From an uncultured Ruminococcus sp. (GTDB lineage Bacteria > Bacillota > Clostridia > Oscillospirales > Ruminococcaceae), in contig CACYSH010000005.1 in NCBI GenBank assembly GCA_902776945.1, forward strand, positions 58,698 to 104,420: DNA of 45,723 bases, in the 5' to 3' direction. The position numbers were made by a program, and so were the translations under genes. The first letter of the stretch is position 1. Each line of letters opens with the position of its first letter. Positions 8,093-16,719 of this stretch are shown here, piece by piece. The notes below the pieces were generated by a model. It was not told where the DNA came from and made no database searches. It was given only the letters and a program-made list of their open reading frames with translations.

Positions 8093-8121
8093 TAGTATTT
8101 ACGGAAAAGAAAAAAATATGC
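8093..8121 (-). promoter_or_regulatory. Possible forespore sigma-factor promoter for spoVAD
   Basis: On the minus strand GCATAT (8116-8121) precedes AATACTA (8093-8099) by about 16 bases, resembling sigma-G/sigma-F elements (GnATA and CATAnTA). spoVA operons are sigma-G-dependent in Bacillus. The match is imperfect. Confidence 0.35.
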
Positions 8122-8371
8122 AAAAAAGAAAAATGAGCGGCGGGGGCGGTCAGAAACGGGCGCAAACATAGGTGCGCCCCTACATATTGCCTTGCGCAGC
8201 CGATTAATTTGCTTATGGCAATATAATAATTACGGAGAGATTTGCAATGCTATCCGTAATAGCCGGAACATGGTTTTTACGGAGGGGGCAATGGCACGGA
8301 CAGGTTCGCCCGAACAAACACATCAACAAACAGAGCAAATTTGATTCCCGCACTGTTTTTCTCAAACCCAC

Positions 8372-8400
8372 TTTACAAACCGTGATATTTGTGGTATAAT
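8372..8400 (+). promoter_or_regulatory. Promoter for pyk
   Basis: TTTACA at 8372-8377, a 17-nt spacer and TATAAT at 8395-8400, 47 bases upstream of the pyk start codon. Confidence 0.8.
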
Positions 8401-8447
8401 ATAACTGCATAAAACGGGGCGGCTGCCCCCGAAAGGAAAGATATGTA

Positions 8448-9875
8448 ATGAGAAAAACCAAAATAGTTTGCACGCTGGGTCCCGCGACGGAGGACGAGGG
8501 CGTTCTCCGCGAGCTGATGAAATCGGGAATGGACGTTGCCCGCTTCAACTTCTCGCACAGCAATTACCCCGTTGACGAAAAGCGCTTTGATATGGTTCGC
8601 CGCCTTTCCGACGAACTGGGTCTGCACGTCGCCACGATGCTCGACACAAAGGGTCCCGAAATTCGCCTGAAAACCTTCGAAAACGGCGCGGTATACGTTG
8701 AAGCAGGCGACGAATTTACCCTCACCACCCGCGACATAATCGGCACCGAAAAAGAATGCGCCGTGACTTTCCAGCGCCTGCCGCACGATGTTTCGGTAGG
8801 CACGAGGATACTTATTAACGACGGTCTGATAGAGCTTAAAGTTACCTACGTCAACAAGACCGACGTGGTTTGCACGGTGGTTCACGGCGGCGAGATAAAA
8901 GACCACAAGGGCATAAATATCCCGGGCGCGAAGCTCTCCATGCCGTACATTTCCGACGCGGACATGGCAGACCTGCAATTCGGCGCGAAGCTCGGGTTTG
9001 ACTTTATCGCGGCTTCGTTCGTGCGCACGGCGGCGGACGTTATTTATCTGCGCAAGTTCACGCAGTCTTTGGGCTGGAATAAAGTGCGCATAATCGCAAA
9101 AATTGAGAACAGCGAGGGCGTGGAGAACGCCGACGAGATCCTTGAAGCTGCCGACGGCGTAATGGTGGCACGCGGCGATATGGGCGTTGAGATCCCGTTC
9201 GAGCAGATTCCCGCAATTCAGAAGGAGCTTATCCACAAGGCGTACAACGCGGGCAAGCAGGTAATTACTGCCACGCAGATGCTTGAATCCATGATAACCA
9301 ATCCACGCCCGACCCGTGCGGAAATAACAGACGTTGCGAATGCCATTTACGACGGCACCTCCGCTATCATGCTTTCGGGCGAGACTGCGGCGGGACATTT
9401 CCCGATCGAAGCGGTTCGCACAATGGCGAAGATTGCCGAGACCACCGAGAACAACATTGATTACCGGCACCAGTTCGAGCTGCGTTCGGGCAGCGGCGAG
9501 TACGACTGCGGCGAAGTTACCGAAGCTATCGCTCACGCGACCGTTACCACCGCGCACGACCTTAACGCCGCTGCAATAATCACCGTTACAAAAAGCGGCA
9601 CGACCGCCCGCAGGCTTTCGAAATTCCGTCCGGAGTGTCCGATAATCGCTCTGACGACATCGCACCGCACGGCAAGGCATATGAATATGTCGTGGGGGCT
9701 TGTTCCGGGTATTGTCGAGGAGCAGACCGATACCGACGGGCTTATTGATGCGGCTATTGCGAAATCGCTGGAAATGGGGCTGCTGAAACATAGCGATCTT
9801 GTGGTAGTGACGGCGGGTGTGCCTTTAGGCATGAGCGGCACGACGAATATGATGCGCGTTGAAACAGTGAAATAA
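8448..9875 (+). CDS. pyk: Pyruvate kinase
   Basis: Final ATP-forming step of glycolysis: phosphoenolpyruvate plus ADP to pyruvate. The 475-residue protein begins RKTKIVCTLGPAT and has the substrate-binding FNFSH motif near residue 35, the DTKGPEIR stretch, and the pyruvate-kinase signature IIAKIENSEGV containing the catalytic Lys and the metal-binding Glu. ATQMLESM and MLSGETAAG follow in the expected positions. The length corresponds to the short form without the C-terminal PEP-utiliser domain found in many Bacillus enzymes. GAAAGG precedes ATG 8448. Monocistronic: own promoter and a terminator at 9881-9918. Confidence 0.97.
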   Translation: MRKTKIVCTLGPATEDEGVLRELMKSGMDVARFNFSHSNYPVDEKRFDMVRRLSDELGLHVATMLDTKGPEIRLKTFENGAVYVEAGDEFTLTTRDIIGTEKECAVTFQRLPHDVSVGTRILINDGLIELKVTYVNKTDVVCTVVHGGEIKDHKGINIPGAKLSMPYISDADMADLQFGAKLGFDFIAASFVRTAADVIYLRKFTQSLGWNKVRIIAKIENSEGVENADEILEAADGVMVARGDMGVEIPFEQIPAIQKELIHKAYNAGKQVITATQMLESMITNPRPTRAEITDVANAIYDGTSAIMLSGETAAGHFPIEAVRTMAKIAETTENNIDYRHQFELRSGSGEYDCGEVTEAIAHATVTTAHDLNAAAIITVTKSGTTARRLSKFRPECPIIALTTSHRTARHMNMSWGLVPGIVEEQTDTDGLIDAAIAKSLEMGLLKHSDLVVVTAGVPLGMSGTTNMMRVETVK

Positions 9876-9880
9876 AAAAT

Positions 9881-9918
9881 CGAGGTCGGGAAATTATTCC
9901 TGACCTCGTTATTGTTTT
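9881..9918 (+). terminator. Terminator after pyk
   Basis: CGAGGTCGGGAA pairs with TTCCTGACCTCG (one G-T wobble), followed by a T-rich tract. Confidence 0.8.
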
Positions 9919-10277
9919 CGTTGAACTTTGCCGATTGCCTTACAAGGGCTTTCCGGTTGATATTGTAGGGGCGCGCATTGTGTGTCCGTGAATTGCCCGA
10001 CCGTGTGTAAATCCCCTACTGCCGCGATTTTCAGACCGTTGCGCTATTCTTTCGTGAAAATCGGCAATTTCCTTGTTTCCGTACTGTTTTGCAGAGCTAT
10101 TCTATTCTGCGTTTTTGTCACATTTTCTTGAAATTGCCGATTTTAATTTTGAGCTATTCTCTTTGCGTTTTACCGTTAGTTTGAGAATGCCGTCGGCTTT
10201 TCTGGGGGAAACCCTTCTGAAGAAGGGTTATCCCCCAGACCCCTTTCCTAAGACTTTTGGTTTGCCTTCACTTTGCT
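9919..10277. repeat. Mosaic of intergenic repeats between pyk and the O-antigen-ligase-like gene
   Basis: No gene is seen in the rest of this gap. It contains a TGTAGGGGCG motif near 9964, an inverted repeat with arms AAAATCGGCAATTTC (10057) and GAAATTGCCGATTTT (10130-10144), a 75-base tail (10145-10220) also found at 44390-44462, a long hairpin at 10202-10238 (CTGGGGGA/TCCCCCAG) and the right half of the AAGTCTTAG repeat at 10236-10268. Confidence 0.7.
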
Positions 10278-11879
10278 TTATTCTTTTTCCTTTTCTGCCG
10301 CTTTTGCCGGCTTGCCCGTCGAAGCCTCATAACTCCACAAAAGCCCTATCGTCAGCATGAAAAACGGCGTAGACGTATTGCACGAGCTATTGAAAAACGC
10401 CTGCACAAGATACGCAAAATACGCCGCCGCCGCTCCGTAAGCCGCGCCCTTGGCATACTTGCCCGAATGAGCGCCGCCGATGACCCGCGCCGCCTTTGCA
10501 AACGTGACAATAAGCGCCAAAAGATAAATTGCCGCGCCGACAATGCCCCTTGTAAGAAGCAGGTCTTCGTACTCGTTATAGGTGCGGTCGATCTCCATGC
10601 CCTCGCCGTTAAAATACATCGCCGCCCAGTTGTCGGGACCAATGCCGAACGCAAGATTGTTCTCAATGCGCAGCCATGTCTCGTAACGCAGCGTGGAATA
10701 AATGTCCTCGCCGTCGTGCGGGGTGTGCTGATACGGCGCAATGCCAAGTCTTTCGTAGGAATCGGTGAACATGATATGCTCGTCGCGCAGACGGAAATTA
10801 TCGGTCGCCACGATACCGCCGATTATCGCTCCGCATACCGCCAGCGATACGAACGACATGATAACAGCGCCCTTGTTCGCGGTCTTTTTGCCGCCTTCCT
10901 CAGCGGAAACGCGGTCTGAAATTGCAAAGATAACGGTCGCAAGCAGTACGCAGCCCATGCCTATCAGCGCAGGAATGGTCTGAGTTACCACCGCCGCGCC
11001 GAACATCACGCCCGTACACGCAAGGCAGGTCAGCCGCTCGGGGAGCTTTTCCGCATAGCAGGCACGGTTCACCGCAAACGCGACAGCAAGTGTCAGCAAT
11101 GCGGCAAGCGCAAACGGCGAGGTCGTCACGCCGTCGGCGGCGTAGGAAGCGTCATAGCCCGCGTAGGAGTTGAAATATTCCGCTTCGGTAACGGCGACAT
11201 GGGCGGTCGTAAGCGCCTGACGGTAGCCGATAAACAGGTAATTATAGTAGCTCGGGATATAATCTTTAAGCGCGGGAATACTTTGAAGTATACCCAGCAG
11301 ACCGTTTGCCGTTCCGATGCCGATTATCGTTCCCGACGCGGAGCGCCGCCATTTTTCGCTTGTAACGCTCACGCCAATGGCAAAGAATCCCACATAGCCG
11401 ATGATCGAGATAACGCCTTCGCCGCGGTCAAGATAGCCGTAAAGCGAGGTCATCGGGTCATGCGAAAGCGCCATTGAAATGACCGATGAGATAATGACCA
11501 GCACAAAAAGCGCAAGCCCCTTGTTTTTCTGTATGATGACCTCTTTTTTCACGCAGGAGATCATGAAGATCAGCAGCCCGAAAAAGCCTGTAAGTATCAG
11601 AACGGTCATTATCAGAAAAGCCAGCGTACCGTTGTTCTCGGTGCGGAGCATCAGCACCTTGTTGGATTCCTCGAACTGCTTTGCCAGATAGTACGGCACC
11701 GAAGCCAGCGCCATAAGTATCATAGCTATCATTGAATAAATGCCGCAGAGCTTCCGCGCCCCGTCGGGTGTCATGTTGATGATAAAATCCGAATTGCCGC
11801 CCGAGCCGAACAAATGCTTATGCTCGGCGTGCTGGTCGGTCTTCGTACTGTAAGTTGTACTCTTTTTTTCCTTTCCCAT
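10278..11879 (-). CDS. O-antigen ligase / polymerase-like membrane protein
   Basis: 533-residue polytopic membrane protein with about ten or more hydrophobic segments (first at about residues 43-66), a large extracytoplasmic loop near residues 375-430 and several C-terminal helices. The loop contains GIGPDNW and then NEYEDLLLTRGIVG, matching the Wzy_C/WaaL pattern in which a glycan is moved from undecaprenyl diphosphate to an acceptor or polymerised at the membrane surface. The His that often precedes NEYL in this motif is Tyr here. A charged 25-residue cytoplasmic N-terminus (KEKK, HAEHKH) precedes the first helix. It is not in a polysaccharide gene cluster, so the substrate is unknown. It is separated from rny by a hairpin terminator. 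Confidence 0.75.
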   Translation of the reverse strand: MGKEKKSTTYSTKTDQHAEHKHLFGSGGNSDFIINMTPDGARKLCGIYSMIAMILMALASVPYYLAKQFEESNKVLMLRTENNGTLAFLIMTVLILTGFFGLLIFMISCVKKEVIIQKNKGLALFVLVIISSVISMALSHDPMTSLYGYLDRGEGVISIIGYVGFFAIGVSVTSEKWRRSASGTIIGIGTANGLLGILQSIPALKDYIPSYYNYLFIGYRQALTTAHVAVTEAEYFNSYAGYDASYAADGVTTSPFALAALLTLAVAFAVNRACYAEKLPERLTCLACTGVMFGAAVVTQTIPALIGMGCVLLATVIFAISDRVSAEEGGKKTANKGAVIMSFVSLAVCGAIIGGIVATDNFRLRDEHIMFTDSYERLGIAPYQHTPHDGEDIYSTLRYETWLRIENNLAFGIGPDNWAAMYFNGEGMEIDRTYNEYEDLLLTRGIVGAAIYLLALIVTFAKAARVIGGAHSGKYAKGAAYGAAAAYFAYLVQAFFNSSCNTSTPFFMLTIGLLWSYEASTGKPAKAAEKEKE

Positions 11880-11996
11880 ATATATCCCCTCGCGGAAAAT
11901 TTAGAATATTATACTGCAAATGAGCGTTTTCGGCTTTGCACGGGCGCACCTGCGTGTGCGCCCGTGTCTCTGCTCGTTTGATAGTATATTATAAAA

Positions 11997-12019
11997 GGCG
12001 GACTGTTACGTCCGCCTTT
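11997..12019 (-). terminator. Terminator after rny
   Basis: GGCGGAC (11997-12003) pairs with GTCCGCC (12010-12016); on the minus strand the stem is followed by TTTTAT. It lies seven bases beyond the rny stop codon. A second GC-rich palindrome (ACGGGCGCAC/GTGCGCCCGT, about 11939-11965) follows. Confidence 0.75.
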
Positions 12020-12025
12020 AAGCCT

Positions 12026-13639
12026 TTATTTAGCGTACTCAACGACGCGGCTCTCGCGTATAAGATTGATTTTTATCTGACCGGGATAATTCATTTCATT
12101 CTCGATCTTCTTAGCGATCTCTCTTGCAACGATCACCATTTTTTCATCGTTCAGCTTTTCGGGCCTTATCATTACCCTGACCTCTCTGCCCGCCTGGATA
12201 GCGTAGGTCTTTTCAACGCCCTCGAACGAGGTGCAGATCTCTTCGAGCTTTTCAAGACGTTTGATGTAGTTCTCGTAGTTCTCGCTTCTGGCACCGGGTC
12301 TTGCCGCCGAGATAGCGTCTGCCGCCTGAACAAGAGCCGCTACAACGGTGCGCGTTTCAACGTCGCCGTGATGAGCCTCGATAGCGTGGATAACATCGGG
12401 AGATTCCTTATATTTCTTGCATACGTCAACGCCTATCTGAACGTGCGAGCCTTCGATCTCGTAGCTCAAAGCCTTGCCGATGTCGTGAAGAAGTCCCGCA
12501 CGTCTTGCGAGGTTCGCGTCAACTCCAAGTTCGCTCGCCATCATGCCCGCGAGGTGTGCCACCTCTATGGAATGATCGAGAACGTTCTGCTTGAAGCTCG
12601 TTCTGTAACGAAGTCTGCCTATCAGCTTGATAAGCTCGTGGTTAAGACCGTGAACATTCGTTTCAAGAACAGCTCTTTCGCCCTCCGCCTTGATCTTATG
12701 CTCGACCTCGCGCCTTGCCTTATCGACCATTTCCTCGATCCTTGTGGGGTGTATCCTTCCGTCGGCGATGAGCTTTTCAAGCGCCAGCCTTGCTATCTCG
12801 CGCCTTACCTGGTCGAAGCAGGAAATAGTGATAGCTTCGGGCGTGTCGTCGATAATAAGGTCGGCTCCCGTAAGAGTTTCGATAGCCCGTATGTTTCTGC
12901 CCTCGCGTCCGATTATTCTGCCCTTCATATCGTCATTGGGCAGAGTTACGACCGATACGGCAGCCTCCGACACCTGATCGGCGGCGCACCGCGCAATAGC
13001 GAGAGAGATGTACTGCCTTGCCTTCTGTTCGCACTCGTCCTTGATCTGCGACTCATACGCCGAAAGCCTCAGAGCCTTTTCGTGAGTAAGCTCGTCCTCA
13101 AGACTTGCCATAAGGATCTCCTTAGCCTGATCTGCCGTCAGCTGCGAAATACGCTCAAGCTCCGAGCGGCGGCTTTCCCACAGCTGTTCCGCCTCTTCGA
13201 GCTTCTGATCGGCTTTTTTGAGCTGATTCTGGAGCTGTTCCTCCTTGCGTTCAAGAGAACTCATCTTCTTGTCAAGGGATTCCTCCTTCTGACCGAGCCT
13301 TCTTTCCTGCCTGGTGACTTCGCCGCGCCTTTCCTTGATCTCCTTTTCAGCCTCCTGACGCTGTTTGTTGATCTGCTCGTTTGCCTCAACGAGCTTTTCC
13401 TTTTTCAGGTAATCAGCGTTTTTCTCAGCCTCATGAAGAATCTTTTCGGAGCTTTTGACAGCCTCCTTCACGGTCTTTTCGGCTTCGGCGATAAGCCTTT
13501 CAGCCTCTTTTTCTGCGGAACCGATAGCAGCCTCAGCCGTTTTCTGGCGGTACTTTACACCCTTATCGAAACAAATGAAACCGGCAACGGCAGCGCCGAT
13601 TATCAAAGCCGCGACACAAAGGGCAATAGTTGCACCCAT
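12026..13639 (-). CDS. rny: Ribonuclease Y
   Basis: Membrane-anchored endoribonuclease that starts mRNA decay in Firmicutes. 537 residues: an N-terminal transmembrane helix (about 4-24), a long charged coiled coil (about 35-200), a KH RNA-binding domain containing [13 protein letters not shown], and an HD phosphohydrolase domain with [11 protein letters not shown] and LLHDIGKA, plus the second conserved stretch AIEAHHGD. The length and ending ([14 protein letters not shown]) are typical. The ATG at 13639 follows an AGGAGG-type site. Transcription probably starts about 200 bases upstream (promoter 13850-13878), leaving a long leader. It is single, with a terminator downstream. Confidence 0.97.
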   Translation of the reverse strand: MGATIALCVAALIIGAAVAGFICFDKGVKYRQKTAEAAIGSAEKEAERLIAEAEKTVKEAVKSSEKILHEAEKNADYLKKEKLVEANEQINKQRQEAEKEIKERRGEVTRQERRLGQKEESLDKKMSSLERKEEQLQNQLKKADQKLEEAEQLWESRRSELERISQLTADQAKEILMASLEDELTHEKALRLSAYESQIKDECEQKARQYISLAIARCAADQVSEAAVSVVTLPNDDMKGRIIGREGRNIRAIETLTGADLIIDDTPEAITISCFDQVRREIARLALEKLIADGRIHPTRIEEMVDKARREVEHKIKAEGERAVLETNVHGLNHELIKLIGRLRYRTSFKQNVLDHSIEVAHLAGMMASELGVDANLARRAGLLHDIGKALSYEIEGSHVQIGVDVCKKYKESPDVIHAIEAHHGDVETRTVVAALVQAADAISAARPGARSENYENYIKRLEKLEEICTSFEGVEKTYAIQAGREVRVMIRPEKLNDEKMVIVAREIAKKIENEMNYPGQIKINLIRESRVVEYAK

Positions 13640-13849
13640 TGTTTAGCCTTCCTCCTTCTCTGAAAGAACGAAGCACCGCCGGGAAGTCTTTACAAAAAAG
13701 CGTTCACGATAACGCCGCCGACCCCCGTGCAAATGCCCCGTCACACTATGAAATTTTAAAGATACGAAGCATTTTTTTATTTTATAAAACCAAACCGCCC
13801 GACAAAAAGTCCGGCGAAAAAGAATTTGTAAATAATAATGCATACTTTA

Positions 13850-13878
13850 ATTTTACATTATTTTAGCTTGTTTGTCAA
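13850..13878 (-). promoter_or_regulatory. Promoter for rny
   Basis: Minus-strand TTGACA (13873-13878), a 17-nt spacer and TAAAAT (13850-13855). The predicted leader to ATG 13639 is about 200 nt. Confidence 0.7.
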
Positions 13879-14185
13879 GTATTTTCTCTACATTTAATAA
13901 ATTATACAAAAATACATCAAGGTGTGGCATTGCGGAGATTGACCTGCTCCGCGACTTGCACAGTCATATAGTAAACGACAGAATAAATTGCACAAGGTCG
14001 GGATATTTCACACGGTAGGGAAAATTCACGGGCGAGCAATGCTCGCCCTGTACAGAATTTGTACAATCACTTTTATATTCGAACATACAAATTGCGCAAT
14101 GCTTATAAAAAATGTCGAAACTTTTGCTGATAATTTATACAAGTATATGAAAGCTGCGCAAAACGAAAAAAGTTCATCAAAACTA

Positions 14186-14215
14186 TTGACAAGTATATCG
14201 AGGTGTGATATACTT
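14186..14215 (+). promoter_or_regulatory. padR promoter overlapped by a perfect inverted-repeat operator candidate
   Basis: TTGACA (14186-14191), a 17-nt spacer and TATACT (14209-14214). The perfect inverted repeat AAGTATATC (14191-14199), seven bases, GATATACTT (14207-14215) covers the spacer and the -10 box, the position of an autorepressor site. A second palindrome, ATCGAA-C-TTCGAT, is at 14233-14245. Confidence 0.75.
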
Positions 14216-14337
14216 ATATCAAGCTAAGATACATCGAACTTCGATACAACGCAGTAAGATATAAAGAAACGCGATACAGCGCGGTTCGATACCGAAAGCC
14301 CAGGGAGACAAACACCGTACAGAGAGGAGACAATGAA

Positions 14338-14658
14338 ATGGATGACCGAATAAAAAGAGTATACGTTCCCATGTCGGAGACCGCGTTTTACATTCTTTTC
14401 TGTCTGCGGCGGGAGATGCACGGTTACAGCATCACGCAGACGGTCAAGGAAATGACCGGCGGCGAGGTGATAATCACGGCGGGAACGATGTACGGCACGC
14501 TTTCGAAAATGGAAAAGGACGGTCTTATCAGCTTCGTGAGAGAAGAAGAAAAACGCAAGCTGTACAGGATAACGGCGCTCGGGCAGGAAGTCCTTGACCT
14601 TGAAATACGCCGTATCCGCAGGCTTTACAGAAACATAGGGGGCGAAAAAAATGAGTGA
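14338..14658 (+). CDS. PadR-family transcriptional regulator
   Basis: 106-residue winged-helix DNA-binding protein. The sequence has the PadR pattern: ILFCLRREMHGYSITQ in helix 1-2, TAGTMYGTLSKMEKDGLI in the recognition helix and RKLYRITALGQEVL in the wing. It lacks the longer C-terminal dimerisation domain of classical PadR, so it belongs to the small PadR-s2-like group. GAGAGGAG precedes ATG 14338. The stop overlaps the first DUF2812 gene by 8 bases, so the two are translationally coupled. PadR plus DUF2812 is a recurring Firmicutes pairing; the regulator probably controls this operon through the inverted repeat at 14191-14215. Confidence 0.92.
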   Translation: MDDRIKRVYVPMSETAFYILFCLRREMHGYSITQTVKEMTGGEVIITAGTMYGTLSKMEKDGLISFVREEEKRKLYRITALGQEVLDLEIRRIRRLYRNIGGEKNE

Positions 14659-15226
14659 AAAGAATATAAAGAAAACCTACAAATGGTTCTGGGATTTCGA
14701 CTACGACAAGCAGGAAAAATATTACACCAAAATGCACGCAAAAGGCTGGGCGCTGAAAAAGCAGGAGCGCGAAGGCACGGCTTTCGAACAGCGCTTCGAG
14801 AAATGCGAGCCTGCGAACGTCGTTTACAAAGTGGGCTATAACGCAGTTAAGACCGGGCGCGGGAGCTTCATAAAGATGTTTGAGGACTACGGCTGGGAAT
14901 ACTGCGGCGAGATGAACGATTTCTACTGCTTCCGCAAGAGCGCCGACGGAGCTTCCGCCGAAGAGCTTGACATATTCTCCGATGACGAATCGCGGCTCAA
15001 TATGTCGAAAAAGGCGGTAACGGTATGGCTGCCGATGTTGACGATGTGTACATTCTGCATACTTATCCCGCAGACGGTAAGCATTCTCGGAGATACGGAG
15101 CGCGGTCGGGCAGACCTGACGGCTTTGATTCTGCACTGGGCGGTCTATGTATGGGGCTATATCGGCGTGTTCGTAAGCAGCCGCAGGCATAAAAAACAGA
15201 TAAAAAAGAGCTGGGATCAGAAGTAA
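14651..15226 (+). CDS. DUF2812 membrane protein, paralogue 1
   Basis: 191 residues. The N-terminal about 120 residues form a soluble DUF2812 domain with KWFWDFDYDKQEKYYTKMHA and FEDYGWEYCGEMNDFYCFRK. The C-terminus has two membrane helices (about 123-145 and 155-178) and a basic tail RRHKKQIKK. It overlaps padR by 8 bases and is followed 14 bases later by a close paralogue. Function is not established; such proteins are regularly encoded beside PadR regulators. Confidence 0.85.
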   Translation: MSEKNIKKTYKWFWDFDYDKQEKYYTKMHAKGWALKKQEREGTAFEQRFEKCEPANVVYKVGYNAVKTGRGSFIKMFEDYGWEYCGEMNDFYCFRKSADGASAEELDIFSDDESRLNMSKKAVTVWLPMLTMCTFCILIPQTVSILGDTERGRADLTALILHWAVYVWGYIGVFVSSRRHKKQIKKSWDQK

Positions 15227-15240
15227 CGGGGGCGGCAAAA

Positions 15241-15828
15241 ATGAGCGACAGAACGATAAAGAGAACTCACAAATGGTTCTGGAACTACGACTACGACAAG
15301 CAGGAGAATTACTACTCCGAAATGCACGCCAAGGGCTGGGCACTGATGAAGCCGGAGGGCAAGACGGCGGTGGTTTTACAGACGTTCGAGAAGTGCGAAC
15401 CCGCGAACGTGGTCTATAAGATAGGCTACAACGCCGTCAAGACCGACCGCGACAGCTACATAAAGATGTTCGAGGACTACGGCTGGGAGTTCATCGGAAC
15501 GCTTCAAAATTTCTACTGCTTCCGCAAGAACGCCGACGGAGTTTCGCCCGAGGAGCTTGACATTTTTTCGGACGACGAATCGCGGCTCGATATGGCGAAG
15601 AAGGCTGTCACGGCGGGTCTGCCTATCCTGCTGGTATGCACGTTCTGCATACTTATCCCGCAGACGCTGAATCTGTTCAGGCTGACATCCCGCAACTGGG
15701 TAGACTGGACGCTGATAGGAATGTACGTTGTGCTTTGGGCGCTTTATGTATGGGGATATATCGGCGCGTTCCTGAGCTACCGCAGGCATAAGAGACAGAT
15801 AGAAGAAAAAGGGTCTGCGCAGAAATAA
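15241..15828 (+). CDS. DUF2812 membrane protein, paralogue 2
   Basis: 195 residues, the same layout as its upstream neighbour: a soluble DUF2812 domain, then two hydrophobic helices and a basic tail (RRHKRQIEEKG). It shares long stretches with paralogue 1 (YDKQE-YY, EKCEPANVVYK, GYNAVKT, ELDIFSDDESRL, CTFCILIPQT), so it arose by recent tandem duplication. The sequence varies mainly around residues 35-48 and between the two membrane helices. GGGGGCGG precedes ATG 15241. Confidence 0.85.
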   Translation: MSDRTIKRTHKWFWNYDYDKQENYYSEMHAKGWALMKPEGKTAVVLQTFEKCEPANVVYKIGYNAVKTDRDSYIKMFEDYGWEFIGTLQNFYCFRKNADGVSPEELDIFSDDESRLDMAKKAVTAGLPILLVCTFCILIPQTLNLFRLTSRNWVDWTLIGMYVVLWALYVWGYIGAFLSYRRHKRQIEEKGSAQK

Positions 15829-15842
15829 CGGAGGAGACAGCA

Positions 15843-16439
15843 ATGGATAACAAAACGAATAAAACAAAGAGGACATTCAAAATGTTCTACCTCTGCGATT
15901 ACGACCGCGAGGAGGAATACTACAACAAGATGCACGCAAAGGGCTGGAAGCTCGTTTCCTACGACGAAAACGCCTTCCTCGGAGCGCTTGGCGGTCAGAA
16001 GTTCGTTTCCTGCGAGCCGGAGAACGTCGTTTACAAGATAGGCTTCAACCCCAAAAGGAGCGAGCGCGGGAGCTACATACAGATGTTCTCCGACTACGGC
16101 TGGGAATACTGCGGCGTGATAAACGATTTTTACTACTTTCGCAAGAACGCCGACGGCGTTTCGCCCAAAGAGCTTGACATATTTTCCGATGACGAATCGC
16201 GGCTCGATATGGCTAAAAGGGTGCTGTGGTCAAAGCTGCCGCTTTTGCTGATACTCACGGTACTGGTGCTTATCCCGCAGACGGTAAGGCTTTTGAACGA
16301 GCCTAAACAGGACGCGGGCGACTGGGCGGTGCTTGGCTGTTACGGTATGTGCTGGGTGCTGTATCTGTGGGCTTATATCAAGTCATGGGTGGGCTATCGC
16401 AGGTTGAAAGCTAAGTATGACATAGACGATAAGGTTTAG
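15843..16439 (+). CDS. DUF2812 membrane protein, paralogue 3
   Basis: 198 residues and the most divergent of the three: KMFYLCDYDREEEYYNKMHA replaces the KWFW start, but FSDYGWEYCGVINDFYYFRK and ELDIFSDDESRLDMAKR are kept. Two C-terminal helices and a tail (YRRLKAKYDIDDKV) follow. GGAGGAGACAGCA precedes ATG 15843. It is the last gene of the PadR operon; a new consensus promoter starts 7 bases after its stop codon. Confidence 0.85.
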   Translation: MDNKTNKTKRTFKMFYLCDYDREEEYYNKMHAKGWKLVSYDENAFLGALGGQKFVSCEPENVVYKIGFNPKRSERGSYIQMFSDYGWEYCGVINDFYYFRKNADGVSPKELDIFSDDESRLDMAKRVLWSKLPLLLILTVLVLIPQTVRLLNEPKQDAGDWAVLGCYGMCWVLYLWAYIKSWVGYRRLKAKYDIDDKV

Positions 16440-16445
16440 AACAGA

Positions 16446-16474
16446 TTGACATTCATTTAACACTGTGATATAAT
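16446..16474 (+). promoter_or_regulatory. Promoter upstream of the ABC exporter operon
   Basis: TTGACA (16446-16451), a 17-nt spacer and TATAAT (16469-16474), starting seven bases after the third DUF2812 stop. The leader would be about 240 nt and would contain the repeat at 16512-16690. Confidence 0.8.
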
Positions 16475-16511
16475 ATAGGAGGCAATTTTTCCTGAAAAAG
16501 ATAAATATAGT

Positions 16512-16690
16512 TATAGTAAGCGACATAAATAATTGTTCGTTAATTGTGTAGGTGTAGGGTCGGGGCTTGCCCCGACCTATCACACGGTTGGAATAATCAT
16601 TTGGTAGGACAGGTGGGGGCAATGGCACGAACTACGTTCGTGCAGCCACCCTACACGGTCAAAGTGCAATTCATTATGTCGTTTACTATA
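16512..16690. repeat. Inverted-repeat element, TATAGTAAACGACATAA family
   Basis: The left end at 16512 (TATAGTAAGCGACATAAA) is mirrored by the right end (ATTATGTCGTTTACTATA) closing at 16690. Nested inside are the palindrome GGTCGGGG/CCCCGACC (about 16558-16578) and GGCACGAACTACGTTCGTGC (16624-16643). Related ends occur at 13967, 37638-37728 and 42347-42386. It fills the gap between the promoter and the small membrane-protein gene. Confidence 0.75.
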
Positions 16691-16719
16691 ATAAAAGAGA
16701 TATAAAGGAGAACGACATC

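Larger units (their letters stand above)
8071..8447. other. Divergent intergenic region, spoVAD / pyk
   Basis: About 380 bases with no credible gene. It holds the upstream region of spoVAD (possible sporulation promoter at 8093-8121), a palindrome GGGCGCA/TGCGCCC around 8159-8178 of the TAGGGGCG repeat type, a degenerate member of the ATGGCACG palindrome family near 8291-8312, and the pyk promoter at 8372-8400. Confidence 0.6.
13640..14337. other. Long divergent intergenic region, rny / padR
   Basis: About 700 bases without a convincing gene. It holds the rny leader and promoter, then a copy of the TATAGTAAACGACA repeat end (from 13967) with a nested palindrome CGGGCGAGCAATGCTCGCCC near 14029-14048, and from about 14186 the padR promoter with its overlapping inverted repeat and four GATAC motifs. 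Confidence 0.6.

Noticed and set aside
8210-8275. Possible riboswitch or small RNA (hairpin ATTACGGA...TCCGTAAT) upstream of pyk
   Set aside because: The stem lies upstream of the predicted pyk promoter, so it would not be in the leader, and no conserved riboswitch core is seen.
10073-10919. Plus-strand frames downstream of pyk
   Set aside because: They run through repeat DNA and the antisense of the O-antigen-ligase-like gene; translations are low-complexity and Arg-rich.
11936-13663. 575-codon plus-strand frame opposite rny
   Set aside because: Mirror frame of a highly conserved gene with biased codon usage; no ribosome site and no recognisable domain.
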